A stretch of 64,000 bases of DNA. It comes from Serratia quinivorans (lineage in GTDB: Bacteria > Pseudomonadota > Gammaproteobacteria > Enterobacterales > Enterobacteriaceae). The notes beneath the pieces were generated by a model. It saw nothing but the letters and a program-made list of their open reading frames with translations, searched no databases and was not told where the DNA came from. Both the position numbers and the translations under genes were made by a program. Positions within the stretch are counted from its first letter, which is position 1; each line of letters begins with the position of its first letter. Location of the stretch: NCBI GenBank assembly GCA_900457075.1, contig UGYN01000002.1:4588001-4652000 (forward strand), read 5' to 3'. Positions 18,453 through 29,027 of this stretch are shown piece after piece.

Positions 18453-19445
18453 GTGAATCTGCAACAAAAATTGGCGCAGTTCCCGCGTCTCGATTTAGTC
18501 GGTTCTGCCACACCGCTCGAAAAACTGTCTCGCCTCTCAGACTACCTTGGCCGTGAAATTTACATCAAACGTGACGACGTCACGCCAATGGCGCTGGGCG
18601 GTAACAAACTGAGAAAACTTGAGTTTTTGGCCGCCGATGCGCTGCGGCAGGGAGCCGATACGCTGGTTACCGCCGGTGCAATCCAATCCAACCATGTGCG
18701 CCAAACGGCGGCGGTGGCGGCCAAGTTGGGCCTGCACTGCGTGGCGTTGCTGGAAAATCCGATCGACACCCAGGAAGAAAATTATCTGACCAACGGCAAC
18801 CGCCTGCTGCTCGGGCTGTTCAACGCGCAGGTGGAAATGTGCGAAGCGTTGCACGATCCGCAGCAGCAGTTGGCCGATCTGGCTACACGCCTTGAAGCAC
18901 AAGGCTTCCGACCTTATGTGGTACCGGTAGGTGGCTCCAATGCGCTGGGTGCATTGGGTTACGTACAGTGTGCGCTGGAAATTGCCGAGCAGAGTCAACG
19001 CAGCAACGTCGCTTTCAGCTCGGTAGTGGTGGCGTCTGGCAGTGCCGGTACCCATGCCGGGCTGGCGGTCGGTCTGCAGCAATTGCTGCCGGAGACTGAG
19101 CTTGTCGGTGTGACCGTTTCACGCAAAGTTATCGACCAATTGCCCAAGGTGGAACTGATCCAAAAAGCGCTGGCCAACAGTTTGGCTATCGACCAACTGG
19201 CCCCCATCACCCTGTGGGATGATTATTTCGCACCGCAGTACGGCATGCCCAATGAAGAAGGGCTGGCGGCCATCCAGTTGCTGGCGCAGCAGGAAGGAGT
19301 GTTACTGGATCCGGTGTATAGCGGCAAGGCAATGGCTGGGCTGATTGACGGCGTAGCCCAGCAGCGTTTCCGTGATGACGGCCCGATTCTGTTCATCCAC
19401 ACCGGTGGTGCTCCGGCGTTATTTGCCTACCATCCACAGGTGTGA
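18453..19445 (+). CDS. dcyD: D-cysteine desulfhydrase
   Basis: This PLP-dependent enzyme converts D-cysteine to pyruvate, ammonia and sulfide. The lysine that carries PLP lies in [11 protein letters not shown]. The substrate-loop motif [18 protein letters not shown] and the glycine-rich phosphate loop ([14 protein letters not shown]) are intact. I chose GTG at 18453 (330 residues) because a GGGGGAAG ribosome site precedes it and E. coli DcyD (328 residues) aligns from there. Here dcyD precedes tcyJ, whereas in E. coli it follows it. Confidence 0.95.
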   Translation: MNLQQKLAQFPRLDLVGSATPLEKLSRLSDYLGREIYIKRDDVTPMALGGNKLRKLEFLAADALRQGADTLVTAGAIQSNHVRQTAAVAAKLGLHCVALLENPIDTQEENYLTNGNRLLLGLFNAQVEMCEALHDPQQQLADLATRLEAQGFRPYVVPVGGSNALGALGYVQCALEIAEQSQRSNVAFSSVVVASGSAGTHAGLAVGLQQLLPETELVGVTVSRKVIDQLPKVELIQKALANSLAIDQLAPITLWDDYFAPQYGMPNEEGLAAIQLLAQQEGVLLDPVYSGKAMAGLIDGVAQQRFRDDGPILFIHTGGAPALFAYHPQV

Positions 19446-19559
19446 GCGCACTTGGTTATTCCATTTTGAACTATATTTATAATGTTATATTCCTGCGTTC
19501 AAATGTTGTGGCTGTTAAAGTGCTGATATCAAAAAAGATAAACAACAGATGGGGTGTTT

Positions 19560-20361
19560 ATGATGTTTTCTAAAGTTCGTCGTCAATTGCTGCTGGGAGT
19601 GATGAGCGTGGCGCTGACCGCCGGTTTGAGCACGCAAACCTATGCCGCCGATAGCCTGCTGGAGCAGGTGAAGCATCACGGGACTCTGGTTGTCGGGCTG
19701 GAAGGCACTTACCCGCCGTTCAGCTTCCAGGGGGAAGACGGCAAACTGACTGGCTTCGAAGTGGATTTCGCCAATGCGTTGGCGCAGCATCTTGGCGTAA
19801 AAGCCAAGCTGAACCCGACCAAGTGGGACGGCATGCTGGCCTCGCTGGATTCAAAGCGTATCGACGTGGTGATCAACCAGGTGACCATTTCGCCAGAGCG
19901 TCAGAAGAAATATGATTTCTCCACGCCTTATACCGTCTCCGGTATTCAGGCGCTGGTGAAGAAGGGCAATGAAGGCACCATCACCAAGCCGGAAGATCTG
20001 AAGGGCAAGAAGGTCGGCGTTGGCCTGGGCACCAACTACGAACAGTGGCTGCGGTGACAATGTGCAGGGCGTGGACGTGCGCACCTATGATGATGACCCG
20101 ACCAAATACCAGGATCTGCGCGTAGGCCGTATCAATGCCATTCTGGTTGACCGTCTGGCGGCCCTGGATCTGGTGAAGAAAACCGGCGATACGCTGGCGG
20201 TAGCCGGCCCGGCGTTCTCTCGTCAGGAGTCTGGCGTTGCGGTACGTAAAAACAACCCGGAACTGCTGGCCGCGATTAACCAGGCAATTGCCGACATGCA
20301 AAAAGACGGCACGCTGGCGAAGATCTCTGACAAATGGTTTGGCGCGGACGTAACTAAATAA
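19560..20361 (+). CDS. tcyJ: Cystine ABC transporter binding protein TcyJ (FliY), frameshifted
   Basis: This periplasmic binding protein of the cystine/diaminopimelate importer has a signal peptide (LLLGVMSVALTAGLSTQTYA) and an SBP_bac_3 domain beginning GTLVVGLEGTYPPFSF. The frame breaks after NYEQWLR. One extra G in the GG at 20053-20054 converts CGT-GAC to a premature TGA. Removing it continues with DNVQGVDVRTYDDDPTKYQD through to WFGADVTK, 266 residues in all. The stop overlaps the tcyL ATG (TAATG). Confidence 0.92.
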
Positions 20362-21026
20362 TGCACGAGAGTATTCAACTGGCGCTGGATTCAGCGCCAT
20401 TTTTATTGAAGGGCGCGATACTCACTCTCCAGCTCAGTCTGGGGGGCATGGCGCTCGGTTTAATGCTCGGTTTTCTGCTGGCGCTGATGCGCCTTTCGTC
20501 GTTATGGCCGCTGTCCTGGCTGTCGCGTTTCTACGTGTCGCTGTTCCGTGGCACGCCGCTGATTGCCCAGCTGTTCATGATTTACTATGGTCTGCCGCAG
20601 TTCGGCATCGAGTTTGATCCCTTCCCGGCGGCGCTGATTGGCCTGTCGCTCAATACCGCGGCCTATACCTCAGAAACCCTGCGTGCGGCGATTTCGTCGA
20701 TCGAAAAAGGGCAGTGGGAAGCCGCGGCCAGCATCGGTATGACCCGCTGGCAGGACGCTGCGCCGGGTGATCTTGCCGCAGGCGGCGCGCACCGCATTGC
20801 CTCCGTTGGGGTAACAGCTTTATCGGCCTGGTGAAAGACACCTCGCTGGCGGCGACCATTCAGGTACCGGAGCTGTTCCGTCAGGCACAGTTGATTACCT
20901 CACGCACGCTGGAAGTGTTCACCATGTATCTGGCGGCCCTCGCTGATTTACTGGGTGATGGCGACTCTGCTTTCTGCGCTGCAAAATCGTCTGGAAGCCC
21001 ACGTCAACCGCCAGGATCAGGAGTAA
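20361..21026 (+). CDS. tcyL: Cystine ABC transporter permease TcyL, three frameshifts
   Basis: This inner-membrane permease has the membrane helices FLLKGAILTLQLSLGGMALG and beyond, and the cytoplasmic EAA loop (EAAASIGMTRWQ). The frame is broken by extra bases at GG 20753-20754, GGGG 20808-20811 and CCC 20937-20939. With one base removed at each, the product reads continuously through RRVILPQAARTALPPLGNSF and ends LEAHVNRQDQE (220 residues, E. coli about 222). Three homopolymer overcalls within 190 bases point to poor sequence quality here. Confidence 0.9.
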
Positions 21027-21029
21027 CGC

Positions 21030-21782
21030 ATGAGTGCCATCGAAGTAAAACAGCTGATCAAGCAGTTCAAAGGTCAAACGGTGCTGCATGGGATTGATCT
21101 GGAGGTCAGTGCGGGTGAAGTGGTGGCGATTATCGGGCCCAGCGGCTCGGGTAAAACCACCTTGCTGCGCTGCATCAACCTGTTGGAAGTACCGGATTCC
21201 GGTACCATTCGCGTCGGCGATATTCAGATTGACAGTTCCAAATCGCTGAGCAAACAGAAAAATTTGGTGCGGGCGTTACGCCAGCAAGTCGGGTTCGTGT
21301 TCCAGAGCTTCAACCTGTTCCCACACCGTTCGGTGCTGGAGAATATTATTGAAGGCCCGGTTATCGTTAAAGGCGAGTCAAAAGCCAGCGCCGAACAGCG
21401 GGCACGGGCATTGTTGGCTAAAGTGGGCTTAAACGGTAAAGAGTCTGCCTATCCACGTCGTCTTTCCGGTGGCCAACAGCAACGGGTGGCGATTGCCCGG
21501 GCGTTGGCGATGCAACCGGAAGTGATCCTGTTTGATGAACCCACGTCTGCGCTGGATCCGGAACTGGTGGGCGAGGTGCTCAATACCATCCGTTCGCTGG
21601 CGGAAGAAAAGCGCACCATGGTGATTGTGACGCACGAAATGAGCTTTGCCCGTGATGTGGCCGACCGCGCCATCTTTATGGATCACGGCCGCATCGTTGA
21701 GCAGGGCCCGGCGAAAGAGCTGTTCGCTAATCCGCAACACCAGCGCACCCAGCAATTCCTCGACAAGTTTTTGAATCAGTAA
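21030..21782 (+). CDS. tcyN: Cystine ABC transporter ATP-binding protein TcyN
   Basis: This is the ATPase of the TcyJLN cystine importer. Walker A GPSGSGKT is at residues 36-43, followed by the Q-loop FQSFNLF, signature LSGGQQQR, Walker B VILFDEP and the switch histidine in VTHEM. The 250-residue frame is intact. It starts four bases after the tcyL stop and ends the operon. Confidence 0.96.
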   Translation: MSAIEVKQLIKQFKGQTVLHGIDLEVSAGEVVAIIGPSGSGKTTLLRCINLLEVPDSGTIRVGDIQIDSSKSLSKQKNLVRALRQQVGFVFQSFNLFPHRSVLENIIEGPVIVKGESKASAEQRARALLAKVGLNGKESAYPRRLSGGQQQRVAIARALAMQPEVILFDEPTSALDPELVGEVLNTIRSLAEEKRTMVIVTHEMSFARDVADRAIFMDHGRIVEQGPAKELFANPQHQRTQQFLDKFLNQ

Positions 21783-21813
21783 GAAGGGGGGCATTTTGCC
21801 CCCTGACTCTCGA

Positions 21814-22228
21814 TTAGCCAGCGTTCAATAATTCATTACGGGCGGCTGCGGCCAAAAAGGCGCTGCGGCTACCATAGCCCGGATGCTGCTGTACCATTGA
21901 ATCGATACGGTTCAGCAGGCGGTGCGGCAGGGTAATATTGATACGTTCAGCCCGACCGTCAAACTTATCCATATTGATGTCGACCAGCAGCCACTGTCCG
22001 CCATTCAGCGTGTTGCTCTCCTGCGCCAGATGGAAGGAAACGGCCTGTGGGCGTGGGGATGGACTGGTTGTCTTCGCTCAGAAGTTCGAAATGTGCGTCC
22101 AGCGCGCTTTTGGCGTCTTCAAAGGCTCTATCGAGGGTATCGCCTGCAAAATAGCAGCCCGGCACATCGGGAAAGAAACCGCTGGCGCTGCCGTCGTGTT
22201 CTGAATGTACATAAGCAGGGTAGAACAT
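21814..22228 (-). CDS. hicB: HicB-type antitoxin (frameshifted)
   Basis: The N-terminus FYPAYVHSEHDGSASGFFPD followed by VPGCYFAGDTLDRAFEDAK is the HicB partial-RNase-H-fold antitoxin domain. The frame breaks at GGG 22049-22051. Dropping one G restores a downstream part that reads FDGRAERINITLPHRLLNRI, a ribbon-helix-helix DNA-binding segment, and ends at 21814 (137 residues). It neutralises HicA and probably represses the pair. The order toxin then antitoxin on the minus strand is the usual one. Confidence 0.88.
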
Positions 22229-22259
22229 AATTTCTCCTGTTAATTCATGGTGCCGGGGG

Positions 22260-22442
22260 TTAGCGCAGTCCGGCATCTTTCATGATTTGGCGCAGCGTTC
22301 CCGGTTTAAGATCCTTACGCGGGTGTGGAACGGTGATCACCAGGCGGGATCCTGGGTGTTTAAACTGATGGTGGCTTCCCTTTATCCGCTCTAAAACCCA
22401 ACCTTCCTGTTCTAATAGCCCAATCAGTTCTGAACTTTTCAC
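22260..22442 (-). CDS. hicA: HicA-type mRNA interferase toxin
   Basis: The 60-residue double-stranded-RNA-binding-fold toxin has the invariant histidine in IKGSHHQFKHP and a basic C-terminus (HPRKDLKPGTLRQIMKDAGLR). HicA cleaves mRNA independently of ribosome pausing and is inhibited by HicB, encoded 31 bases downstream. It sits between tcyN and putA, two conserved housekeeping blocks, which fits a mobile toxin-antitoxin insertion. Confidence 0.92.
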   Translation of the reverse strand: MKSSELIGLLEQEGWVLERIKGSHHQFKHPGSRLVITVPHPRKDLKPGTLRQIMKDAGLR

Positions 22443-22529
22443 ACGCCTACCGTCTTTTTATTGTACACACCATACACACTCGATGGCAACGAGATTAATA
22501 CGCTAACGTGCCGCTTTTGTGCAGACAAT

Positions 22530-22556
22530 AAAAAACCCTGCACGAGTGCAGGGTTT
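22530..22556 (-). terminator. Intrinsic terminator of putA
   Basis: ACCCTGCAC and GTGCAGGGT form a nine-base-pair stem. On the minus strand it is followed by a T-run (AAAAAA on the plus strand). It lies about 53 bases beyond the putA stop. Confidence 0.9.
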
Positions 22557-22608
22557 GCGGGAAGGTACGCAGGCTGGATGATAAAAGGCAGTAATCCAGC
22601 GCTACGGA

Positions 22609-25600
22609 TTAACCAATGGTCATCAGGCTGGCGTTACCGCCGGCGGCTGCGGTGTTGACGCTCAGCGAGCGTTCGATCAGCAGGCGTTCCAACAGGATGT
22701 TGGTTTCGCCGTGGGCAAAGCCCTGCACCGAAACGATCGCGCCACTGCGCTGGGCAATTTGCTCGCACAGGGTACGCAACTGATCGGCGTCGCCGTGGTA
22801 AATGGCGGCGTCAAACTCCACCTTGTCCTGTTGCCAGTCCTTGCTGAAACTGATGCTGGCCTGAACCGCTACCGGCAGGCGGCGATACAGGGCGCGTTGC
22901 AGCTCGGCTTCCGGCCACAGCACGCTGCTGCCCACGGCCAGTACCGCAGCCAGTTGCGTCAGAGCATCGGCTTCGTTATCGGCCAGGCACAGTACCCGCT
23001 CACGCGGCAGCAGGGCGTAGGTATTGCGCTCGCCGGTCGGGCCTGGCAGAGGGCGCAGGGTGCCGCCCTGGCCCAGTTCGGCGTAGCGTTGTGCCAGCGT
23101 CACCAACTCAGATTGTTTTTCGGCAACGGCCCATTGCTCCAGAGCCTGATGGGCTTTGAGCAGTTGTGGCCGTGCGGTAGCCTCCAGTGGGCGCTCGTCG
23201 TCCTGACGGTTCAGGGTACGCAGCACCGCGTCATCCGGACGGTTGGCCAGCAAGCGGTACAGATACAGTGGGCCACCGGCTTTCGGACCGGTGCCGGACA
23301 GGCCTTCGCCACCAAACGGCTGCACGCCGACCACGGCACCGACCATGTTACGGTTAACGTACAGGTTACCGACCTTGGCGCGTTCGGTGACGCGGGCAAT
23401 GGTTTCGTCGATACGGGTGTGGATACCCCAGCGTCAGGCCATAACCGGCGGCCGTTGATCTGATCGACCAGCGATTCCATATTCGAGCGCTGGAAGCGCA
23501 CCACGTGCAGTACCGGGCCGAAGATCTCTTTTTGCAGCTCGTCGAAGCTGTCCAGTTCGATCAGCGTTGGCTTGATAAAGGTGCCGCGTGACCACTCTTT
23601 CTCATCCTGCGCATTGCCTTTCGCCGCCTGATAAACCTTTGCGGCCCTTGGCGCGCATTGCCTGGATATGGCGTTCGATACCGGTTTTGGCCTCGGCGTC
23701 GATCACCGGCCCGATGTCGGTAGACAGGCGTTCCGGGTTACCCATGCGGCACTCGGCCATCGCACCGCGCAGCATTTGCAACGTATGGTCCGCCACGTCT
23801 TCCTGAATGCACAGGATACGCAGGGCAGAACAACGCTGGCCGGCACTGTCGAAGGCGGAGGCGACCACGTCCGTCACCACCTGTTCGGTCAGGGCGGAAG
23901 AGTCGACGATCATCGCGTTCAGACCACCGGTTTCGGCGGATCAGCGGCGTTGGGCGACCTTGCGGATCCAGACGACCGGCGATATTGCGTTGCAGAATAC
24001 CGGCAACGTCGGTAGAGCCGGTAAACATCACGCCACGCACGCGGGCATCATTGACCAGCACCGAGCCGACGCTTTCACCCTGGCCTGGCAGCAGCTGCAG
24101 CACGCCTGGTGGAATGCCGGCTTCCAGCAGAATACGTACCGCCTGTGCGGCGATCAGCGGGGTTTGCTCGGCCGGTTTGGCCAGCACGCTGTTGCCTGCC
24201 GCCAGCGCAGCGGCAATCTGGCCGGTAAAGATCGCCAGCGGGAAGTTCCATGGGCTGATACAAACTACCGGGCCCAGTGGACGGTGGCTGTCATTGGCGA
24301 AGTCATCGCGTACCTGACCGGCGTAATAATGCAGGAAATCGACCGCTTCACGCACTTCGGCAATGGCGTTGTTGAAGGTTTTACCCGCTTCGCGTACCAG
24401 AATACCCAGCAGGCTTTGCAGTTTGGCCTTCCATCAGTTCAGCGGCGCGTTCAAGAATGGCGGCGCGTTCGGACGGCGGGGTGGCGAACCAGATTGGGCC
24501 GGCAGCGGCAGCGGCGTCGAGCGCCCGGCTGACTTCCCCTTCGGTGGCTTCGCGCACGTAACCGACGATATCGCCCGGTTCGGCAGGGTTAATTACCGGT
24601 TGTTCCCACGCCCTGAATCCAGCTCGGCATCGATAATCGGTTCGGCGCGCCATGGCTGTGTGGCGCTGGTCAGCAATGCGCTGGACAGTGACGCCAGACG
24701 CTGTTCGTTGGACAGATCCAGACCGCTGGAGTTGGTACGTTTATCGCCATACAGCTCACGCGGCAGCGGGATACGCGGGTGCGGCAGGCCAATTTGCCCT
24801 TCGCTGGCCGCCATGGCTTCAACGGCGGTGACCGGATCGGCCACCAGTTCGTCGAGCGGCAGAGTAGCGTCGGCGATACGGTTAACGAATGAGGTGTTGG
24901 CCCCGTTTTCCAGCAGGCGGCGCACCAGGTACGCCAGCAGCGTTTCATGGGTACCGACCGGAGCGTAGATGCGACACGGACGGTTTAACTTGCCGTCGGC
25001 CACTTTACCCACCACCTGCTCATACAAAGGTTCACCCATGCCGTGCAGACACTGGAACTCATACTGGCCTGGGTAGTAGTTGTTGCCCGCCATGTGGTAA
25101 ATCGCGCTCAGGGTGTGGGCGTTATGGGTAGCGAACTGCGGATAAATCAGGTTTGGCACCGCCAGCAGTTTGCGGGCGCAGGCCAGGTAGGAAACGTCGG
25201 TGTAAACCTTGCGGGTGTAAAACCGGATAGCCTTCCAACCCGTCCATTTGGGCGCGTTTGATTTCGCTGTCCCAGTAGGCACCTTTCACCAGACGGATCA
25301 TCAGGCGACGACGGCTGCGCTGCGCCATGTCGATCACGGCGTCGATGGCGAACGGGCAGCGCTTTTGATAGGCCTGGATCACGAAGCCAATACCGTTCCA
25401 GCCGGCCAACTGTGGTTCAAAGCACAGCTTCTCCAGCAGATCGAGTGAGATCTCCAGGCGGTCGGCTTCTTCGGCGTCGATATTGATGCCGATATCATAT
25501 TGGCGCGCTTGCAGGGTCAATGACAGCAGGCGAGGGTAAAGCTCTTCCATTACGCGTTCGTACTGCGCACGGCTGTAGCGCGGATGCAAGGCGGAAAGCT

Positions 25601-26588
25601 TGATCGAAATGCCCGGGCCTTCATAGATCCCGCGGCCGTTAGAGGCCTTGCCGATGGCGTGGATCGCCTGCTGGTAAGACACCAGGTAGGCTTGCGCGTC
25701 GGCTTCGGTCAGCGCGGCTTCACCCAGCATGTCGTAGGAGTAGCGGAAACCTTTGTCTTCCAGCTTGCGGGCGTTGGCCAGCGCTTCGGCGATGGTTTCA
25801 CCGGTCACGAACTGTTCGCCCATCAGGCGCATCGCCATGTCCACGCCTTTACGGATCAACGGTTCACCGCTCTTGCCGATAATACGGTTCAGTGAGCGCG
25901 ACAGGTTGGCTTCGTTATGGGTCGCGACCAGTTTGCCGGTAAACAGCAGGCCCCAGGTGGCGGCGTTAACGAACAGCGACGGGCTACGGCCAAGGTGAGA
26001 ATGCCAGTTGCCGTTGCTGATTTTGTCGCGGATCAGCGCGTCACGGGTTGGTTTGTCAGGAATACGCAGCAGGGCTTCCGCCAGGCACATCAGTGCCACG
26101 CCTTCCTGTGAGGAAAGGGAGAACTCCTGCAGCAGGCCCTGCACCATACCGGCGCGGCCGTTTGCACTCTTTTGGTTACGCAGTTTCTCGGCAATATCGT
26201 AAGCCATCTTATGGGTGGCTTTGGCGAGATCGGCAGGTAAGCGCGCCTGTTCGAGCAACATCGGCACCGCTTCGGTCTCAGGACGGCGATAGGCTGCGGT
26301 GATCGCCGCGCGGTTGACCGACTGCGGCAGAATTTGTTCAGCAAATTCAAGGAATGGCTGGTGGGACTCTTCCTGCAGTTGCGGCATAATGTCGTCCGCT
26401 TCGGCCTGGCCGGCAGCGGCAGTGGCAGGGATTTCAGGAATGTCGGAACCGTTCTCGAGACGCTCGAGATAATTAAAAATGGCCTGCTTGATCAGCCAGT
26501 GCGGCGTGCGATCGATACGCTGTGCTGCGCTTTTGATGCGATCGCGAGTTGCCTCGTCGAGCTTTACGCCCATGGTGGTAGTGCCCAT
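22609..26588 (-). CDS. putA: Bifunctional proline dehydrogenase / P5C dehydrogenase and repressor PutA (several frameshifts)
   Basis: PutA oxidises proline to glutamate and represses the put genes when proline is absent. The order is: N-terminal ribbon-helix-helix (GTTTMGVKLDEATRDRIKSA), FAD proline dehydrogenase barrel (IRLVKGAYWDSEIKRAQMDG), aldehyde dehydrogenase with catalytic cysteine in SAGQRCSALR, and C-terminal domain ending GGNASLMTIG. Reading is interrupted at 25219-25222, 24605-24613 (two bases), 24425-24426, 23938-23939, 23638-23640, 23447-23448 and 23426-23429. Each is explained by one extra base in a short homopolymer. Removing eight bases leaves exactly 1323 codons plus stop, against 1320 residues in E. 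coli. Similarity is uninterrupted across all breaks, so a sequence error is more likely than a pseudogene. Confidence 0.93.
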
Positions 26589-26699
26589 GCCAATCCAACT
26601 CCTGTGTTTAAGAACCTATATACAAACGGCGGGCCAGATAGGCTGCTGGGATAGGTTCGTGCGTTGTGTGCTGTGATGAATGCAGACAATATCCAGCAT

Positions 26700-26717
26700 G
26701 TTGCAACTTTGTGCAAC
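26700..26717. promoter_or_regulatory. Candidate PutA operator (inverted pair)
   Basis: GTTGCA (26700-26705) and TGCAAC (26712-26717), its inverse complement, form an 18-base dyad 112-129 bases upstream of the putA start. GTTGCA is the core recognised by the E. coli PutA ribbon-helix-helix domain (from memory). Confidence 0.7.
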
Positions 26718-26879
26718 CGTGTTAAATCAGGCGGATGAACGAAGTGTGAGTTCCATCGATTTTTTAACATCAATAACCGGCATGGTTCTTGCATGGCCTT
26801 TGGCACGACAGGGTGGCGAGGGAGGGTTTGAGTGGGATATCCCCAGTGATATCAGGGCTAACATCAGATTTTTATTAGG

Positions 26880-26885
26880 TGCAAC
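26880..26885 (-). promoter_or_regulatory. Candidate additional PutA operator half
   Basis: TGCAAC here is a third GTTGCA hexamer on the minus strand in the same control region. A lone hexamer is weak evidence on its own. Confidence 0.45.
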
Positions 26886-27133
26886 TCCGTTTGGCGTTGT
26901 CGGGTGTAACCCTGAGAGCGGTTAAATGTGACGCAGGGTAAACTTTGTGTAACTTTGTTGTTAAATATCTTGTTGGATAATGAATGGGTCATCTAGGATA
27001 GCCGGCAGTCAGACAATTGCGGGCGGAAACTATTTTCACCTGCGGGGGCCCGCAATTTCGCCACGTTCCGGCGGATTGGCAAGCAGTAACTATCGCAATA
27101 CAGCGCGAAATAATAATGAGAGTGGAGAATTTC

Positions 27134-28618
27134 ATGACAATGAGCACACCGATGCTGGTGACCTTCCTGGTGTATATCTTCGGGATGGTGTTAATCGGCT
27201 TACTTGCCTATCGGGCAACCAATAACTTTGACGACTACATTCTGGGCGGTCGTAGCCTGGGTAGCGTAGTGACCGCGCTTTCTGCCGGCGCATCAGACAT
27301 GAGCGGCTGGCTGTTGATGGGCCTGCCGGGCGCCATCTTCCTGTCCGGCATCTCCGAAAGCTGGATTGCCATTGGCCTGACGATCGGTGCTTATTTCAAC
27401 TGGAAGTTGGTGGCGGGGCGGCTGCGCGTGCATACCGAAGCCAACAATAATGCCCTGACGCTGCCGGATTACTTCACCAGCCGTTTTGAAGACAACAGTA
27501 AGTTGCTGCGGGTGATTTCCGCCATTGTTATCCTGGTGTTCTTCACTATCTACTGTGCTTCCGGCATTGTGGCCGGTGCGCGCCTGTTCGAGAGCACCTT
27601 CGGGATGAGCTACGAAACCGCGCTGTGGGCCGGTGCTGCTGCCACTATCCTTTATACCTTTATCGGCGGATTCCTGGCGGTGAGCTGGACCGATACCGTG
27701 CAGGCCAGCCTGATGATTTTCGCGCTGATCCTGACGCCGGTGATTGTTATCTTCGCGGTTGGCGGCATTGATACCTCGATGATGGTGATTGAGGCCAAGA
27801 ATCCGGCCAATCTCGATATGCTGAAAGGCCTGAACTTTGTGGCGATCCTCTCGCTGCTGGGTTGGGGGCTGGGTTACTTCGGTCAGCCACACATTCTGGC
27901 GCGCTTTATGGCGGCAGACTCTCACCGCACCATTCGCAGCGCACGCCGCATCAGCATGACCTGGATGATCCTGTGTCTGGCCGGTACCATTGCGGTCGGT
28001 TTCTTCGGGATTGCCTATTTCGCCAATAACCCGGATCAGGCGGGCAATGTGTCACAGAACGGTGAGCGCGTGTTTATCGAATTGGCGATGCTTCTGTTCA
28101 ACCCGTGGGTAGCGGGCATTCTGCTGTCGGCGATTTTGGCGGCGGTAATGAGTACTCTGAGCTGCCAACTGTTGGTGTGTTCAAGTGCAATTACCGAAGA
28201 CCTGTACAAGGCCTTCCTGCGTAAAGGTGCCAGCCAGCGTGAGCTGGTGTGGGTCGGGCGCTTCATGGTGTTGCTGGTGGCGCTGATTGCCATTGCGCTG
28301 GCGGCAAACCCGGAAAACCGCGTACTGGGTCTGGTGAGCTACGCCTGGGCCGGCTTCGGTGCAGCCTTTGGTCCGGTGGTGTTGATCTCGGTAATGTGGT
28401 CACGCATGACGCGTAATGGCGCATTGGCCGGTATGTTGGTGGGCGCGGCAACGGTGATCGTCTGGAAACAGTTTGCCTGGTTGGATCTGTATGAAATTAT
28501 CCCGGGCTTCCTGTTCGCTTGTATCGCCATCGTGGTGGTGAGCCTGATGGGGCGTCAGCCTTCGGCAACCATCACCGAACGTTTTGATCAGGCAGAAGCC
28601 GAGTTCAAAACCGTTTAA
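27134..28618 (+). CDS. putP: Sodium/proline symporter PutP
   Basis: PutP imports proline with sodium and belongs to the SSS family. The ATG at 27134 (GTGGAG ribosome site) gives MTMSTPMLVTFLVYIFGMVL and 494 residues. An upstream extension of 39 residues is not protein-like. The sodium-site helix DDYILGGRSLGSVVTALSAG and the family stretch GWGLGYFGQPHILARFMAAD are intact, with about 13 hydrophobic segments. It is divergent from putA. Confidence 0.97.
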   Translation: MTMSTPMLVTFLVYIFGMVLIGLLAYRATNNFDDYILGGRSLGSVVTALSAGASDMSGWLLMGLPGAIFLSGISESWIAIGLTIGAYFNWKLVAGRLRVHTEANNNALTLPDYFTSRFEDNSKLLRVISAIVILVFFTIYCASGIVAGARLFESTFGMSYETALWAGAAATILYTFIGGFLAVSWTDTVQASLMIFALILTPVIVIFAVGGIDTSMMVIEAKNPANLDMLKGLNFVAILSLLGWGLGYFGQPHILARFMAADSHRTIRSARRISMTWMILCLAGTIAVGFFGIAYFANNPDQAGNVSQNGERVFIELAMLLFNPWVAGILLSAILAAVMSTLSCQLLVCSSAITEDLYKAFLRKGASQRELVWVGRFMVLLVALIAIALAANPENRVLGLVSYAWAGFGAAFGPVVLISVMWSRMTRNGALAGMLVGAATVIVWKQFAWLDLYEIIPGFLFACIAIVVVSLMGRQPSATITERFDQAEAEFKTV

Positions 28619-28639
28619 CCTCTCGAGTTAATCATCTCA

Positions 28640-28660
28640 AAGGGCGCTTAATGCGCCCTT
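28640..28660 (+). terminator. putP terminator hairpin 1
   Basis: AAGGGCGC and GCGCCCTT pair around TTAAT. The T-run is minimal. The same stem and loop recur at 28800. Confidence 0.7.
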
Positions 28661-28670
28661 AGGTTGCTGA

Positions 28671-28704
28671 CAAAGCAGGAAAAAACGTGGTTTTTCCTGC
28701 TTTG
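28671..28704. terminator. Perfect 14-bp hairpin downstream of putP
   Basis: CAAAGCAGGAAAAA pairs perfectly with TTTTTCCTGCTTTG around a six-base loop. It is stable on both strands, but no T-run follows. Confidence 0.65.
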
Positions 28705-28799
28705 TGGTGATCAGCCGAAAATCAATAAATTGATTTTCCTGATTTTTATTTATCGACCTCTACTCGCTCTGGGCAGGAATGAGGTTTGTCATCAGTCTG

Positions 28800-28820
28800 A
28801 GGGCGCTTAATGCGCCCTTT
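28800..28820 (+). terminator. Second copy of the putP-type terminator hairpin
   Basis: AGGGCGC and GCGCCCT pair around the same TTAAT loop as the hairpin at 28640-28660. TTTG follows. It lies 160 bases downstream of its twin. Confidence 0.6.
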
Positions 28821-28920
28821 GTCATTTATCACGCCGCGGTTTTCTGTCACCTGCCTGAAACACCTGGCGACATTTGATTAGAAAAAATCACCCTTGCGGC
28901 TCTTGTATTTCTTCCAGCCA

Positions 28921-28939
28921 GAATGATAATCACTATCGT
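28921..28939 (+). promoter_or_regulatory. Fur box upstream of efeUOB
   Basis: GAATGATAATCACTATCGT matches the Fur consensus core AATGATAATCATTATC at 15 of 16 positions. It lies about 90 bases before efeU. This fits iron repression of the ferrous uptake operon. Confidence 0.85.
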
Positions 28940-29027
28940 TGTGTTTTACTTTTCTTTACATTGGCGTTGCCGCTATTTCTGGCGTGCGGGCGCTTCGCAG
29001 CAGATGCCTTTTTAGGGGTTATTAATT

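Larger units (their letters stand above)
26589..27133. promoter_or_regulatory. putA-putP divergent control region
   Basis: This 545-base non-coding stretch holds the promoters of both divergent put genes. It contains GTTGCA-type hexamers that match the PutA operator core: an inverted pair at 26700-26717 and a single copy at 26880-26885. The RNA polymerase sites themselves I could not place reliably. Confidence 0.75.
28619..29027. other. Hairpin-rich region between putP and efeU
   Basis: The first 200 bases carry three hairpins (28640-28660, 28671-28704, 28800-28820). The last 110 bases hold a Fur-like box (28921-28939) and the efeU leader. I see no gene. Confidence 0.7.

Noticed and set aside
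22609..26588. putA as a pseudogene
   Set aside because: All breaks are one-base homopolymer changes with perfect family similarity on both sides and all catalytic motifs intact; sequence error is the simpler reading.
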